NCBI RefSeq assembly: GCF_028640845.1 | Contig: NC_080540.1 | Location: 283,886,524 to 283,950,523, forward strand | Reading direction: 5' to 3' | DNA length: 64,000 bases | Origin: Ahaetulla prasina | Taxonomy: Eukaryota > Chordata > Lepidosauria > Squamata > Colubridae | Part shown: positions 45,801 to 56,334 of the stretch, piece by piece | Numbering within the stretch: position 1 is the first letter of the stretch | Layout: the number at the start of each line of letters is the position of its first letter | The notes under the pieces: model-generated | The model's input: only the letters and a program-made list of their open reading frames with translations | Told to the model about the DNA's origin: nothing | The model's database searches: none | Translations under genes and position numbers: made by a program

Positions 45801-46235
45801 AAAACACATTATTACAGAGATTTAAAGAATGAATAGATTGCACAGGGATGGTTCATATTTCCCATATTCCTTCTCTTCTTTGAAAAAAAAATTCTCCTCA
45901 TGGTATTGAAAGCTAAAGAATATTTGGGAGCCACTGATTTTATAGTCAAAGCTAACCAGGATTTATTACAAGTAGAATCTTTAAACACTGATTATATCAA
46001 GAAACTTGATTGGGTTTTTTTACAGTGCCATCTGAGCTGAACAATAAACTGGCTAAAATAGATTAGACTGAGAAATACTTCCATTAGCAGGGCGTCCTGC
46101 CATTTAACCCCAGAATCTCCCACCACAAGTTTGAGTAGCTACAGTGTCATACTAGCAGAAACTTTTTTTTGGTGGGGTGTGGGGGGAAGCTATGGAGAAG
46201 GAGGTAAGTTATGCCAATCTTCCAAGACTAATGTT

Positions 46236-46360
46236 TTTCAAACTTCACAGCTTTAAGATATGTGGATTTCCATTCCCAGAATTCCCCAGTAAATATGCTA
46301 GCTGGAGAATTCTGGGAGTTGAAGTCTACACATCTTAAAGTTGTTAAGATTAAGAAACAG
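46236..46360. repeat. old fold-back element
   Basis: Complementary arms around GCTAGCTGGAG (CACAGCTTTAAGATATGTGG side and ACATCTTAAAGTTG side). More diverged than its neighbour at 46371. Confidence 0.6.
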
Positions 46361-46370
46361 TGCTCTGGAT

Positions 46371-46650
46371 CAGGGATCTCCAACCTTGGTTACTTTAAGA
46401 CAGTGGTGGGATTCAAGTAATTTAACAACCGGTTCTCTGCTCTAATGATTTATTCCAACAACCAGTTTGCCAAACTGCTCAGAAAGTTAACAGCCGGTTC
46501 TCCTGAAGTGGTGCAAACTGGCTGAATCCCACCACTGCTTTAAGACTTGTGGACTACAACTCCCAGAGTTCCTTTGGGAGCTTTGCTGGCTGAGGAATTC
46601 TGGGAGTTGAAGTCCACAAGTCTTAAAGTGACCAAGGTTGGAGACCCCTG
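46371..46650. repeat. fold-back element with nested hAT-like copy
   Basis: Ends CAGGGATCTCCAACC and GGTTGGAGACCCCTG, flanks CTCTGGAT/CTCTGGAC (7 of 8). Interrupted in the left arm by 46401-46537. Confidence 0.85.
46401..46537 (+). mobile_element. 137-bp hAT-like MITE, nested
   Basis: 15-base inverted ends CAGTGGTGGGATTCA/TGAATCCCACCACTG, perfect duplication CTTTAAGA (46393-46400, 46538-46545). Same length and sequence as 60094-60230 apart from a few changes. Confidence 0.92.
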
Positions 46651-47027
46651 CTCTGGACTATTGCTTCTTACACAATTCCAGCCCTAAAGGTGAACTGAGT
46701 TCCTCTTTCAACCACCTCATTCTGGAGCAATGATAACTTCAATAAATATAATTCAGACTGGGTAGCCTTCTGGCTGCTTTGGCAAGTTAGTATTAGGTAT
46801 CTAGCGGCAGAGAGTTCATTAAGGCAAATTAATTCTCCAGGAATTGTGGATATGACACGTGGAGGAAGCAGGTAATTTCAGTCTGTTTTATTACTATAGT
46901 TACTTATATAGTACTCTTCAATTAAATTATAGATCTATTGCATTCATTCTTTAATTGTCTTGCAGTTGCTTCACTCTATTTGGTAGTATTTATGTCTTCA
47001 CTGATGCATTTAATGAACAGTGTATGA

Positions 47028-47336
47028 CAGTGGTGAAATCCAATTTTTTTTACTACTGGTTCTGTGGGCGAGGTGTGGCTTGCTGGGCATGGCTTGCTGG
47101 GTGTGGCAGGGAAAGGATAATGCAAAATCTCCATTCCCACCCCACCCCACTCCAGGGGAAGGATACTGCAAAATCCTCATTGCCTCCCCACTCCTGGGGG
47201 AAGGATATTGCAAAATCTCCATTCCCACCCCACTCTGGGGCCAGCCAGAGGTGGTATTTGCTGGTTCTCTGAACTACTCAAAATTTCCGCTATCAGTTCT
47301 CCAGAAGCTGTCAGAACCTGCTGGATTTCACCCCTG
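47028..47336 (+). mobile_element. hAT-like element (type 6, three tandem units)
   Basis: CAGTGGTGAAATCCAAT to TGGATTTCACCCCTG, perfect duplication GTGTATGA (47020-47027, 47337-47344). Three units of GGAAGGATACTGCAAAATC type inside (about 47110-47240). Confidence 0.9.
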
Positions 47337-47411
47337 GTGTATGATAATACCACCCTGGAACAGAATAGAAAACCTAAAACAGAAGTCTCCATAGATTTAG
47401 AGTGCCCTTTT

Positions 47412-47516
47412 TATGACTTGTGGACTTCAACTCCCAGAATTCCTGAGCTCATGCTGGCTCAGGAATTCTGGGAGTTGAAGTCCACAAATCATAAGAGGGT
47501 CATTGTTCCCCACCCC
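47412..47516. repeat. fold-back element, left end lost
   Basis: Arms TATGACTTGTGGACTTCAAC and complement; right end CATTGTTCCCCACCCCTG. Related to, but distinct from, the CAGGGGTCTCC set. Confidence 0.65.
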
Positions 47517-48022
47517 TGGTTTAGACTCTTGGTACAACCTGACCTATTTTAAATGTACAGGGAACAAAACTACTAAAAAAAGAATAACATTAGCTCACTA
47601 TCCCATTTCTCTGTGGTTTCTTTGCACTGTATCCTGCATACTCTTGGCAGGAAAAATTACCACCTCATTCCTTATTAGCACACCTTGGCTTAGTTCATAT
47701 AATTTAAAACAGCAAGATATCCAATTCAGTGTCCCCAAATGATCTCTTCATCTCACAGCCTCAAATGACTTGAGAGATAATCAAAATACCTGGTGGCAAA
47801 TGAGAGTTTCATACATGCGGACGTACCTTAGAATGCATCTCAATATTTGGGACATTTATTCTCTAGGACACTGATACAGAAGTTGGATATTTTTTGAAAA
47901 CTTTCAAGGGCACAATTGTCTGTTGCCAAGTGGCCATGCTTAAAAACTAGCCTTAGGGTGGATTTACCCCAAATCTAAAATCGTCCTGATCTTAGCATCA
48001 CTTTTCACTCCCCCCCTCTCAC

Positions 48023-48145
48023 CTTTGTTGTAAGAATGCTGTTCTGTTGAATGTCCACTTGGGTGACTTGTCCTGCATCTCCTGATTCAAGGAATTTGTG
48101 TTGGGTACAAAGGAAGGATCAAGGAACTTCAGAGCAAACTGTGAC
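48023..48145 (-). CDS. ST8SIA3: ST8SIA3 exon 2: lumenal stem
   Basis: This 123-base exon encodes residues 60-101 (first and last codons split). It starts after a TTTCAG acceptor and ends at CAACAAAG|GTGAGA. It reads through QFALKFLDPSFVP and KWTFNRTAFLQQ, the conserved stem of this enzyme; NRT is a possible N-glycosylation site. The exon is short and no Met-started open frame covers it, so it is easily missed. Frame is kept at both sides: AG+G from exon 1 gives Arg60, AG+A into exon 3 gives Arg101. It is flanked by intron 1 (about 5.5 kb) and the large intron 2 (about 24 kb). Confidence 0.93.
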
Positions 48146-48414
48146 CTGAAACAGATCCGTATTTATGCAATCAGTCAAAGTATTTCCGACATAAAGGGCC
48201 AAATTAAGGATGTTATCATTTCTACTCACTCTAATCACTATTGTCCATTAGAAGAAGACATTCTCGGATGTATGACTCTCAACATCTCAAGATGTTTAGA
48301 TGGGTGGGAATTACCAATTTGTTTTTCAAATGAGCAACCTGTTAGAAAAGCTATTTTTCTATTGGGAGAAAGGTCTTCATTCCCCAGAGGAAAACACAGA
48401 TAATCTTTGACAGA

Positions 48415-48503
48415 ATAGAATAGAATAGAATAGAATAGAATAGAATAGAATAGAATAGAATAGAATAGAATAGAATAGAATAGAATAGAATAGAATAGAA
48501 TAA
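48415..48503. repeat. (GAATA)n pentanucleotide array
   Basis: About 18 perfect AGAAT units, joined to the CR1 3' end at 48504 and about 270 bases upstream of exon 2 in the gene's direction. Confidence 0.97.
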
Positions 48504-48561
48504 CAAAGTTGGAAGGGACCTTGGAGATCTTCTAATCCAACCCCCTGATTAGGCAGGAAAC
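48504..48561 (-). mobile_element. CR1-type LINE 3' end (very short)
   Basis: Only AAAGTTGGAAGGGACCTTGG to CCCCTGATTAGGCAGGAAAC remains, the terminal 55 bases of the family. Confidence 0.75.
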
Positions 48562-48934
48562 CACTTATAACCACAACTGAGCCCAAAATTTCTGTTCCTA
48601 AGTGAGACAACTGTTAAGTGATGTTTGTCCCATTTTACAAACTTTCTTGCCATAGTCAAATGAATCACTGCAGTTGTTCAATTAGAAATAGGGTTGTTGT
48701 TGTTAAGGCTTCCCCCTTCGACTTTGCTTGTCAGAGAGTTTACAAAAGGGGATCATGTGATCCCAGGACACTGCAAACATGATACATATGAGTCGGTTGC
48801 CAATCGTGAGAATTTTGATCATGTGGCCATGGGGATGCTGCAACAATTGTAAGTGTGAAAAACGGCCATGTTACTTTTTTCAGGGCCATTGAAATTTTGA
48901 ATGGTCACTGTTGTAAGTCGAAGACTACCTGTAT
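48562..48934 (+). repeat. dispersed 'GTCCTCGACTTAC' repeat
   Basis: ACTGAGCCCAAAATTTCTG to AAGTCGAAGACTACCTGTA; the left terminus is cut by the CR1 end. Close to 24603-25015. 48940-49880 holds only a small CTAT run (49271-49310). Confidence 0.72.
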
Positions 48935-49887
48935 TCCAAATATGACCACCCTTCTTACAGCCCAGCTGCCAGGAAATATATTAAAATTAGGTTGCCTTAA
49001 CTATAAAAATTGTACGCTGTTGATTAGTTTGAAAATGGAATCAGAATAGTTTAGCAATTCAATTCCGAATTCCTGAAACCATAATTGCAGACACCGTCAC
49101 CTGGATATCTTTCAGGGGGTCTTCTTTTTCCTTTAATATGGATACTTCATGATGCTGAGTATTCCACAGCACTTAACCAAACTTTATTGATCTCCAAAGA
49201 GCCAAGCTGGTTAGTACTTGGAAGAGAGACAAGTATATGAGTCCATGGAGGCTAGACTTTAAAAGTTTATGTCTATCTATCTATCATCTCTCTCTATCAT
49301 CTATCTCAAATGACTTCAATAGTGCTGCACTTTTGACCTGTTCTTCCTCTTCTCTAAGCTCACTTTTTAATCTCTCTTTTCAAAGATCCAATATTTCTTC
49401 CATCTAGTTTTCCATGAGTATCTGCTCTCTAACTATACGTTCTCTACTTCCAGGCCCTTTTGTGTTTAATACTTCCTCATTCTGTCTTTCATTTCACTGT
49501 CTGGTTTGTTCCCTTCCTTGAAAAAAAAATGTTTTTCAGATTCTCTCTGTTGCAGAGATTAATCACATTGTCAATTTTTTGAATGTTGACTTGTATGCAT
49601 CTAAATTAAAACATTATCATTAGGAAAAGGGGGGGAACCTTCCCATTAAACCAAGAATTGGAGATGTTAAGCGATTGTCCAAAGACAAACAAGGGTTAAC
49701 TTTAAGCTGAGAGGAACCCTTGGAAAATCAAGAGGGAAGGGAAGAAACGAAGCTAATAAACAGCTAAGTGGGAAACAGAAACATTCCAAAAAGCAGAATT
49801 AAATTCTGTGATATTGAGCTACAATTTTCCATTATTTTGTACCAGAAAGTAGAGATTGTGAGAAATATAAACCCCAATTTCTGGTAC

Positions 49888-50350
49888 TGTCAGCCTCTGC
49901 TCGCTCCAGTTTATTGCTTTATTGCTAGGAGTTACTGCTAGGGTTTAATTGTTTTAATGCTGTGTTATGTATCCCTAATTTAGGTCTAGCATGCTGCGGC
50001 TGTCATGGTGCTGGGGCAGGGGGAGGAGAGTCTGCTTTGGAGGAGCAACGGAGAAATGAAACTTATAGTGCCTGGGACCTAAATGAAACCTAAAGTTTTA
50101 CCGGAGGGACGGAACCATCTGACGTTGCACCCCATGTGTCATCTGAGAGGCACGTGGATTGGACAAGACTGCCTGGACATACAGGGGGGAGGGGTTGATG
50201 TTGAATTCATCTCTGTGTTAATCACGCCTATTGTTCAGACTTTGCTTTCATTTTGTTGTATTCAGTTCATACTCAGTAAAAGTACTTTTCTCTACAAACA
50301 ATGGAGTTGGGTTTTTCTTTCTTGAGTATTGAAAGGAGGCATACCTGACA
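49888..50350 (+). mobile_element. solo LTR (family 3)
   Basis: Starts TGTCAGCCTCTGCTC, ends CATACCTGACA, perfect 5-bp duplication GGTAC (49883-49887, 50351-50355). 463 bases; no internal region nearby. Unlike families 1 and 2 in sequence. 50360-51210 unassigned. Confidence 0.82.
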
Positions 50351-51221
50351 GGTACCTTCCAGATTCAGGAACATAGGACTTCTCTGTTGTTGGTTGATAT
50401 TTACACAGCAGTTTCCAAAAATTGGTTCAAGCCTATAAAAATTGTAACTTTTCTAAAGGTTGTGCAAAATGATTTGATTTCAATGGAATACTTTACTAAA
50501 TTTTCATGAAATGCAAGCAAGATGACTATTTATAGGCATCACTTGCCTTTGTAATATGACATTAGCAACCAGAAAAAAAAACATGAATAAAAACCTGTCA
50601 AAATGAATTTAACTGATTATGAATCAACAATATATTGAAAATAAAGTTTGGTTCCATAGTTACTTTCCATAAACATCTGAATGTCGTTAGGACTGACTTC
50701 CAACTGAAAATTATGAGTACTTTGATCAGAAATATGGGATATTAGTCCTAATATAAAATAATACATGACAGTCCCACATGCAAATTTGTGGAAAGTAAGT
50801 CCACAAATTTATGCAATGATCATATCTGATAAGTTATGTGAGAATTTCAAATTTTTCTTTAAAAAAAGGGTGGGCAAAATATAGACTTCAATTTCTTACT
50901 CAATCACAACTCCTAGAAGCCTAGATAACCTGTTAAATGTAGTTCAGACATGTGATGGACCACATATTTCCTCCTCTTAATCTAAAACATCCTCTAGTCT
51001 GCATATATTTTTTTCTAATTTATTCATTTATCCGTCTGTCATGATTGAGTCAATATTCTTTAAAATATCACTTTGCATAGATGATAACTTCTCCATAGCA
51101 ATGCCATTAGAAGATCTTGTCCCATGATCTGAACCAATGCATTCAAATGGCAACAAACCATATGCTAAATCATAAGAAGCAGTCTTAATAATTAGGATTT
51201 CAGTTAAACCTGGGAATCAAC

Positions 51222-51785
51222 TTTTTTTTTTTAACCAAAAAAGTTTTTATTTTCCAAAATAGTTCCAACGATTTGACCAGTGTACAGTACAATCACTTAT
51301 CCAACATTTAATCCTATACACAAATTATGCTCAATTGGGCCTACTCAGCCGCCACTCCCTTCCCTGATCCTTTCTACCCTTCTCTACCATCTGCTACTTT
51401 CCCCAACCTTCCTCCTCCTCACTTTCCTACTTCCTCTCCTCCTTCCCACTTACATCCTTTCTAGCCCTCTCCCTTCCCCTCCTTCTTCCCCTCCTAGCCT
51501 CTCTTTCCCCTCCCTTCTTTCTTACCTACTTACCTACATTCTTCCTTCTTTCTACTCCTCTCTACCTACCCTTTCCCTTCTGGAGTGTTTGCTGAGCAGC
51601 CCCGACTTTACACCATTCCAAATTATTTAATTCTACAATTATTCCTGTACAATGGCAATGGCAATCAATTTCTAATCTTCCCCCTTTTTTATTTTAGATT
51701 ATGTTTGTTAGATACTATACCCTGTATTCTGTTCTGGGAAGTTGCGGGGGGAGGGGGAGGTGGGAGGGGAAACGGGGGGGGGGGA
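51222..51785 (-). mobile_element. L1-like 3' UTR fragment, reverse, with 10-bp TSD
   Basis: Opens with a T-run (poly-A of the minus strand) and CAAAAAAGTTTTTATTTTCC; holds a long C/T tract (about 51343-51590) and a C-poor G tract (51743-51784). GGGAATCAAC stands at 51212-51221 and 51786-51795. The poly-A, TSD and purine-rich 3' UTR suggest a truncated L1. Confidence 0.6.
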
Positions 51786-52389
51786 GGGAATCAACATCTT
51801 GATGGTACCAACTATTAGACATAAACAGACAGACTTAATATTAGTGGGCTGTTTTTCATTCAGGAGATGGTTACCTACCACAATATATATATATATATAT
51901 TTAACTGTATAGTCTTTCCATAGCCAGGTGCTCTACTAGATGAACATGTAATGGGTCCCCCCCCATTCTATTTACATGGAGAAACCTGGTCAGATATTTC
52001 TGGTGAGTCTCTGAGAAGGAATGCTCTGCACAGAAAATATACAAGCCGGGCTCCATCAACCAACTGGAGCAAGTTGGGAGTTGCTACATATTTAGGAATC
52101 AGTAGCTTGGGAAGGGATGCTACAATAACCTTACATGGTTAATGCTGACTATGAAATGGCTTTTATATGCTAAAGTCAATGTTAAGATCGCAGTACAGAG
52201 AAGCAGTTTCCCAGCAGATTCCATAAAAATAAAAAGACTCTTGTAAGCTTGGTATTGTTTACTCTGATCGTCAGCGTAAGCTTACTGATAGGTGGCGTCT
52301 TTCATTCCTTGGGATGCTTTGAACCTCTGGGAACAATTGTATTCATAGGGAATGTTTTAAACCCTGAGTCTTCAAAACTAACGCCAGAC

Positions 52390-53360
52390 CTTCAGGAGTC
52401 TGAAGAGCAGAAAGCAGAAGCGCGATCAGCACCATGGACAGTGGCCTCGCTACTCAGCCTCCTTTGCGCGAGGGTTGCCCCCTTCTTCTTCTTTTTCTTC
52501 CGCTTTCGGCATCTCTGCCCAATTTTAACTCTTCCCAGCCATAAATTACAGGGCGGGATGTCAAAGACGATTCCCCCACAACGAGCGTGGGTGTCTTCCA
52601 CTGGCCGAGAGACCCTCCCAAACTGCCCAAGTCTAGGACGCATATTTGTGTCTTCGGGCTCCCAAAGGCGGCGAAGAATGAAGAAGCTTGAATTATTCCC
52701 ACCACTTCCGGCTCACGCCTTGGCTGGAACCACCCTTCCACCACCACCCCTCCCCGACTCCTAATTTTCTGGCCTTTGGCTCCCCGGGCTTTCAACGGGA
52801 GAACTAAAAGACGGGGGGAAGCCCAGCGATGAGGAAGGAAAAGTCAAACAAAGGAACCCTCCGTTTGTCTCCTGCCCTGCTGGATGGGAAGAACCCAACC
52901 CGGACCGGGAGTTGCAAGGAAGGCAGATGGGAGAGGAGGAACTGCGAGGGAGATTAGAGAAATAGACCCCCCACCCCACCATCGCTTTCCCTTCCTTCCT
53001 TCCTCCGCTTTGCTCATTTAAACACTGCGTATCTGCGATTTCCCAGCGCCGGGGATGGGGGTGGGGGGACACCGGGATTGTCTTCCCCCTCTACGGCCGA
53101 AGAAACAAGGCGCCTGCGCCATCAGTCCGTCCTCCGTCCGGAATATACATGAACCGGCCAAACCGTCAGCTACCCATCATATTATATGTCTTATACCACC
53201 CCCCACCTCACACACACACCTCACCCTACCCCACCCCGCTACCCTCGCCGGCTACTGATGCAAAAGCTCAAAGCAGCGCTCCCCGATCGATTTCCACACA
53301 AAGCAATTTTAAAGGAGGGGGTGGCGGGTATTGTACGGTTGGCACAAAAGCCAGAAAAAG
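52390..53360. promoter_or_regulatory. CpG-rich block at the 5' end of ST8SIA3 intron 1
   Basis: This stretch has many CpGs and high GC compared with the AT-rich rest of the window. It lies just downstream of exon 1 in the direction of transcription, as CpG islands often do at neuronal genes. It ends next to an AAT triplet array. Open frames in it (for example 52249-52764 on the plus strand) look like composition effects. I infer a promoter-associated island; no expression evidence is available. Confidence 0.5.
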
Positions 53361-53387
53361 GGGTAGGGGTATCCCGGAGCGTGGATT

Positions 53388-53421
53388 CAATAATAATAAT
53401 AATAATAACAATAATAATAAC

Positions 53422-53487
<66 letters not shown>
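53388..53487. repeat. (AAT)n triplet array near exon 1
   Basis: About 33 AAT/AAC units, 140 bases past the exon 1 donor in intron 1. Asn/Ile-repeat open frames here are artefacts. Confidence 0.97.
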
Positions 53488-53488
<1 letters not shown>

Positions 53489-53626
53489 TTCCCCTCTCCC
53501 CTCCTCTTCGCTTCTTCCTCAGCCGGCATACCCTCTACCCATCTCGCCAGCATGCCTTTCCTCGGGGAAGGGGGAGGGGGGGAAGGGAAGGGAAGGGAAT
53601 CTATGTATGATTTGACAAGCACTCAC

Positions 53627-53805
53627 CTAAATCCGGCATGGAGCATGTACATTCTCGGCACTCCCGTGTTGGCATATTTGGGAGTGGTGAAGATATTGTC
53701 TTTTTTCAGGGACACGTAGCTGATCAAGGACAAAATCAAGAGAGCCACGCTGACCATCACTAGCCCCAGAACACTTACCACTCTGACCATCTTGCAGCTT
53801 CGCAT
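53627..53805 (-). CDS. ST8SIA3: ST8SIA3 exon 1: start, cytosolic tail, membrane anchor
   Basis: This exon holds residues 1-59 plus two bases of codon 60. The ATG at 53805-53803 (minus strand) opens MRSCKMVR, closely like the mammalian start, and has a G at -3. A hydrophobic run from about residue 9 to 29 is the signal anchor that makes this a type II Golgi protein; KKDNIFTTPKY begins the lumenal stem. The exon ends in GGATTTAG followed by GTGAGT, a consensus donor, leaving AG to be completed by G from exon 2 (Arg60). A second in-frame Met is residue 6, so a slightly later start cannot be excluded, but the conservation of residues 1-5 favours this one. Just upstream (53811-53870) is a GA-rich and TA-repeat tract that would be 5' UTR or proximal promoter. 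Confidence 0.95.
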
Positions 53806-54700
53806 ACCTAGGGCGGGAGGGGGGAGAGAGAGAAGGGGGGGGGGAAGAGAGAGAGAGATATATATATACCCTGGGTTGTGAGAGCTACATTGGAGTTAAC
53901 ACACCCAGAAAGGAGGGATGGATAGAGCTGATGCGTGTGTGTGCTTGAGTGTGTGTGTGTGTGTCTCGATATGGCTAAGAGCTAAGGATGGGGGAGGGAT
54001 AAAAACACATGCAACTAAAGGATTAATGCACAGTGTAGTGGCGTTACAGATGCACATGAGCTCAGGCAACTTATAATCATAATGAAATAATACTGGTTAA
54101 GATCAGGACTGTTCAAGAAAGAATCGGAAGGCTTTATCTTTAGTGGCTCAAGAACAAGCTTTGCAGATTTAATTGCCGAACAGCAAAATTCATCATGTAA
54201 CAAACAACAGTAAACATTGCCTTTGTGGCAGAAAAAAATAAATTACAATTGATCAGCAGCTGTAGCAAAATTCCACCAGCTGACTATAAGCAACCCCATG
54301 ACTGAATTGCTAAAATTATTCATTGGAAAGTTTGCCAGAGGTTTGGATTTAAATGTATTAAGAACTACTGGAACCAACAAGTTGAAAAGATTTGGCAAAG
54401 AGTGAGTTAGGAACTTAGGGGACTTTAACATACAAATAGATCTTGTTTATGACATGCCTGATATAAAAGTTACTGAAAAGAAGGAAGTCTGGTTCCTGAT
54501 GTTGCTCTACCAGGTGATGATGGGATAGAGGAAAAGTAATTAGGGGGAAAATTTGCAAAAATAGGGGGACTTGCAGATCGACGTGGAATGCTTATGGAAA
54601 AAGAAATCTCCTGTTACATCACCAGTTGTGATGGAGCTCTTGGGGCAATACATAATGGATTCCCTTGAGATTTGGAAATTTTGAGTTTATTGGACCCGAG
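53806..54700 (-). promoter_or_regulatory. 5' flank / likely promoter side of ST8SIA3
   Basis: This holds GA- and G-rich tracts (53811-53856), a short TA repeat (about 53857-53868) some 55 bases upstream of the ATG, and a GT-rich stretch (53935-53964). The TA repeat could act as a TATA-like element but may be just a microsatellite. From 53970 to 54700 I recognise no gene or repeat family. Confidence 0.3.
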
Positions 54701-54713
54701 CACCCTAATTCTA

Positions 54714-54754
54714 CCAAAAACAAACAAACAAACAAACAAACAAACAAACAAACA
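54714..54754. repeat. (CAAA)n microsatellite
   Basis: About ten units in the 5' flank. Confidence 0.95.
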
Positions 54755-54954
54755 TCTGTTTGGAATTGTCTATATTCTTAGATGCTACTTTAATATGTCT
54801 TAGGTTCTTAGTTAGGACTTGAGTTATTAAGTTTCAACAAGTCTTTGTGAATCTAATTCTAGATATGTAATATTAATTTAATATCGTGTCTCCTCGAATG
54901 GTGATGAAACATTTGCAACCAAATTGCCAAGCTCGGAGCTCAAACCCACAGCCT

Positions 54955-55320
54955 AATTTAATATCAATATTATGAAAATGTGGCACTACCTGGAGACAGC
55001 AGAAAAGAGAAAGAACTGTAGAAAATAACAAAATACACAGACATAGAAATAGAACAACTTTGGCAAAAGAAAGCAAAGATGGTGCCAATAGTAATAGGTG
55101 CCTTGGGTGCAATCCCAAAACATCTGGAGCATCATTTGAACACTATTGACCAAATCACCATCTGTCAATTGCAAAAGTCAGCTTTGCTTGGAACAAACAT
55201 CAACATCTGCCTATCCCAGTTCATGGGAAGAAGTCAAAAATGCCAAATCCAGTCTAAGCGTCTGGCTGACTGTGTGATCAGCCATAATAATAATGCAGTA
55301 TGGGAATGGGAGCTTTGAAA
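54955..55320 (+). pseudogene. R4-type LINE 3' fragment
   Basis: Decayed frame with VPIVIGALGAIPKHLEHHL (about 55079-55135) and ITICQLQKSALLGT, the R4-type C-terminus, matching 19380-19620. Confidence 0.65.
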
Positions 55321-55414
55321 TATCAGGAGGAGGGTTGCTTTAAAACAAAAAAATGGATCCTGGAAGGAAGAAGAGAATACTGCTTTCTTGTGCAGGAGCT
55401 AAATTCAAATCAGA

Positions 55415-56142
55415 ATCTAGAATAGAATCTAGAATAGAATAGAACTAGAATAGAATCAGAATCAGAATCTAGTTCTACAGAGGAATTATTGAGTCTGTCA
55501 CCTGTACCTCCATAACTGTCTGGTTTGGCTCTGCAACCAAACAAGACAAAAACAGACTTCAATGGATAATTAGAATTGCAGAAAAAACAATTGCTACCAG
55601 CCTGCCTTCCCTTGAGGACCTGTATACTACACAAGTCAAAAAGAGGGCTGTGAAAATATTTACAGACCCCTCACACCCTGGACATAAACTGTTTCAATTC
55701 CTACCCTCAAAATGACGCTACAGAGCACTGCACACCAGAACAACTAGACACAAGAACAGTTTTTCCCCAGAATGCCATCACTCTGCTTAACAACTAATTC
55801 CCCCAAGACTGTCAAATAATGTACTAAGACTGTATTACTATTATCCTTCTATTCCTTACTAGTATCCATCTCTTCCCACTTATTACTATAACCAGGTGCT
55901 TGTATCTTTCAATTTATATTGTTTTTACTTGTTTCCTAGTATGATTTGATAGCTTATTAGTAATCTTGACTATCACTAAGTGTTGTATCTTTTTATTCTT
56001 GATGAATGTATTTTATTCTTCTTATGTACTCTGAGAGCATATACACTAAAGATAAATTCCTTGTGTATCCAATCACACTTGGCCAATAAAAGTATTCTGT
56101 TCTGTTCTGTTCTGTTCTGTTCTGTTCTATTCTATTCTGGAT
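55415..56142 (+). pseudogene. ATTCT-tailed LINE 3' region with GTTCT array
   Basis: Plus-strand remnants VWFGSATKQDKNRLQW and SLPSLEDLYTTQVKKRA, then RHKNSFF-like; UTR with TCTGAGAGCATATACAC and CAATAAA; tail of six TTCTG units then two ATTCT. The longest copy of this family here; 55415-55470 is a short AATCTAG repeat. Confidence 0.8.
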
Positions 56143-56334
56143 AATGATGATGATGGATAATTGTCCAAAATTGGAACCATGTGAGATCCTAGAAAACTTT
56201 GGAGAGATGCTTTGGTGTCCCATTTGGGGTTTGGCCCTAGCAGAAGAAGGACCACAGATGTTTTTGGCTAAGGAGAAAAAGCTCCAGAGAGCAACAGCTT
56301 TCTTGAAAAAAGAACCCTGCATACAAAATGTCAC

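Larger units (their letters stand above)
20813..53805 (-). other. ST8SIA3: ST8SIA3 gene, coding span (4 coding exons)
   Basis: The gene encodes alpha-2,8-sialyltransferase III, a Golgi type II membrane enzyme (CAZy GT29) that transfers sialic acid from CMP-Neu5Ac onto alpha-2,3-sialylated glycans of glycoproteins and glycolipids, mainly in brain. Four minus-strand exons join in frame to 380 codons, the usual length of the vertebrate protein. Visible in order: short basic cytosolic tail, one membrane anchor (about residues 9-29), stem, sialylmotif L (about 159-206), motif S (about 299-322), motif III (HYFD, 337-340) and motif VS (H354-x4-E359). No polybasic polysialyltransferase segment like that of ST8SIA2/4 is seen. 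No stop or frameshift is present. Introns are about 5.5, 24.2 and 2.2 kb. Exon ends were set from GT/AG sites and family alignment from memory; the UTRs are not resolved. Confidence 0.95.

Noticed and set aside
52249..52764. 171-codon open frame on the plus strand
   Set aside because: It sits in the CpG-rich start of ST8SIA3 intron 1; residue content is low complexity and no domain is seen. Stops are rare because of GC content.
53149..53719. Poly-Asn and poly-Ile open frames near exon 1
   Set aside because: They are the AAT array read in different frames; not a prion-like protein gene.
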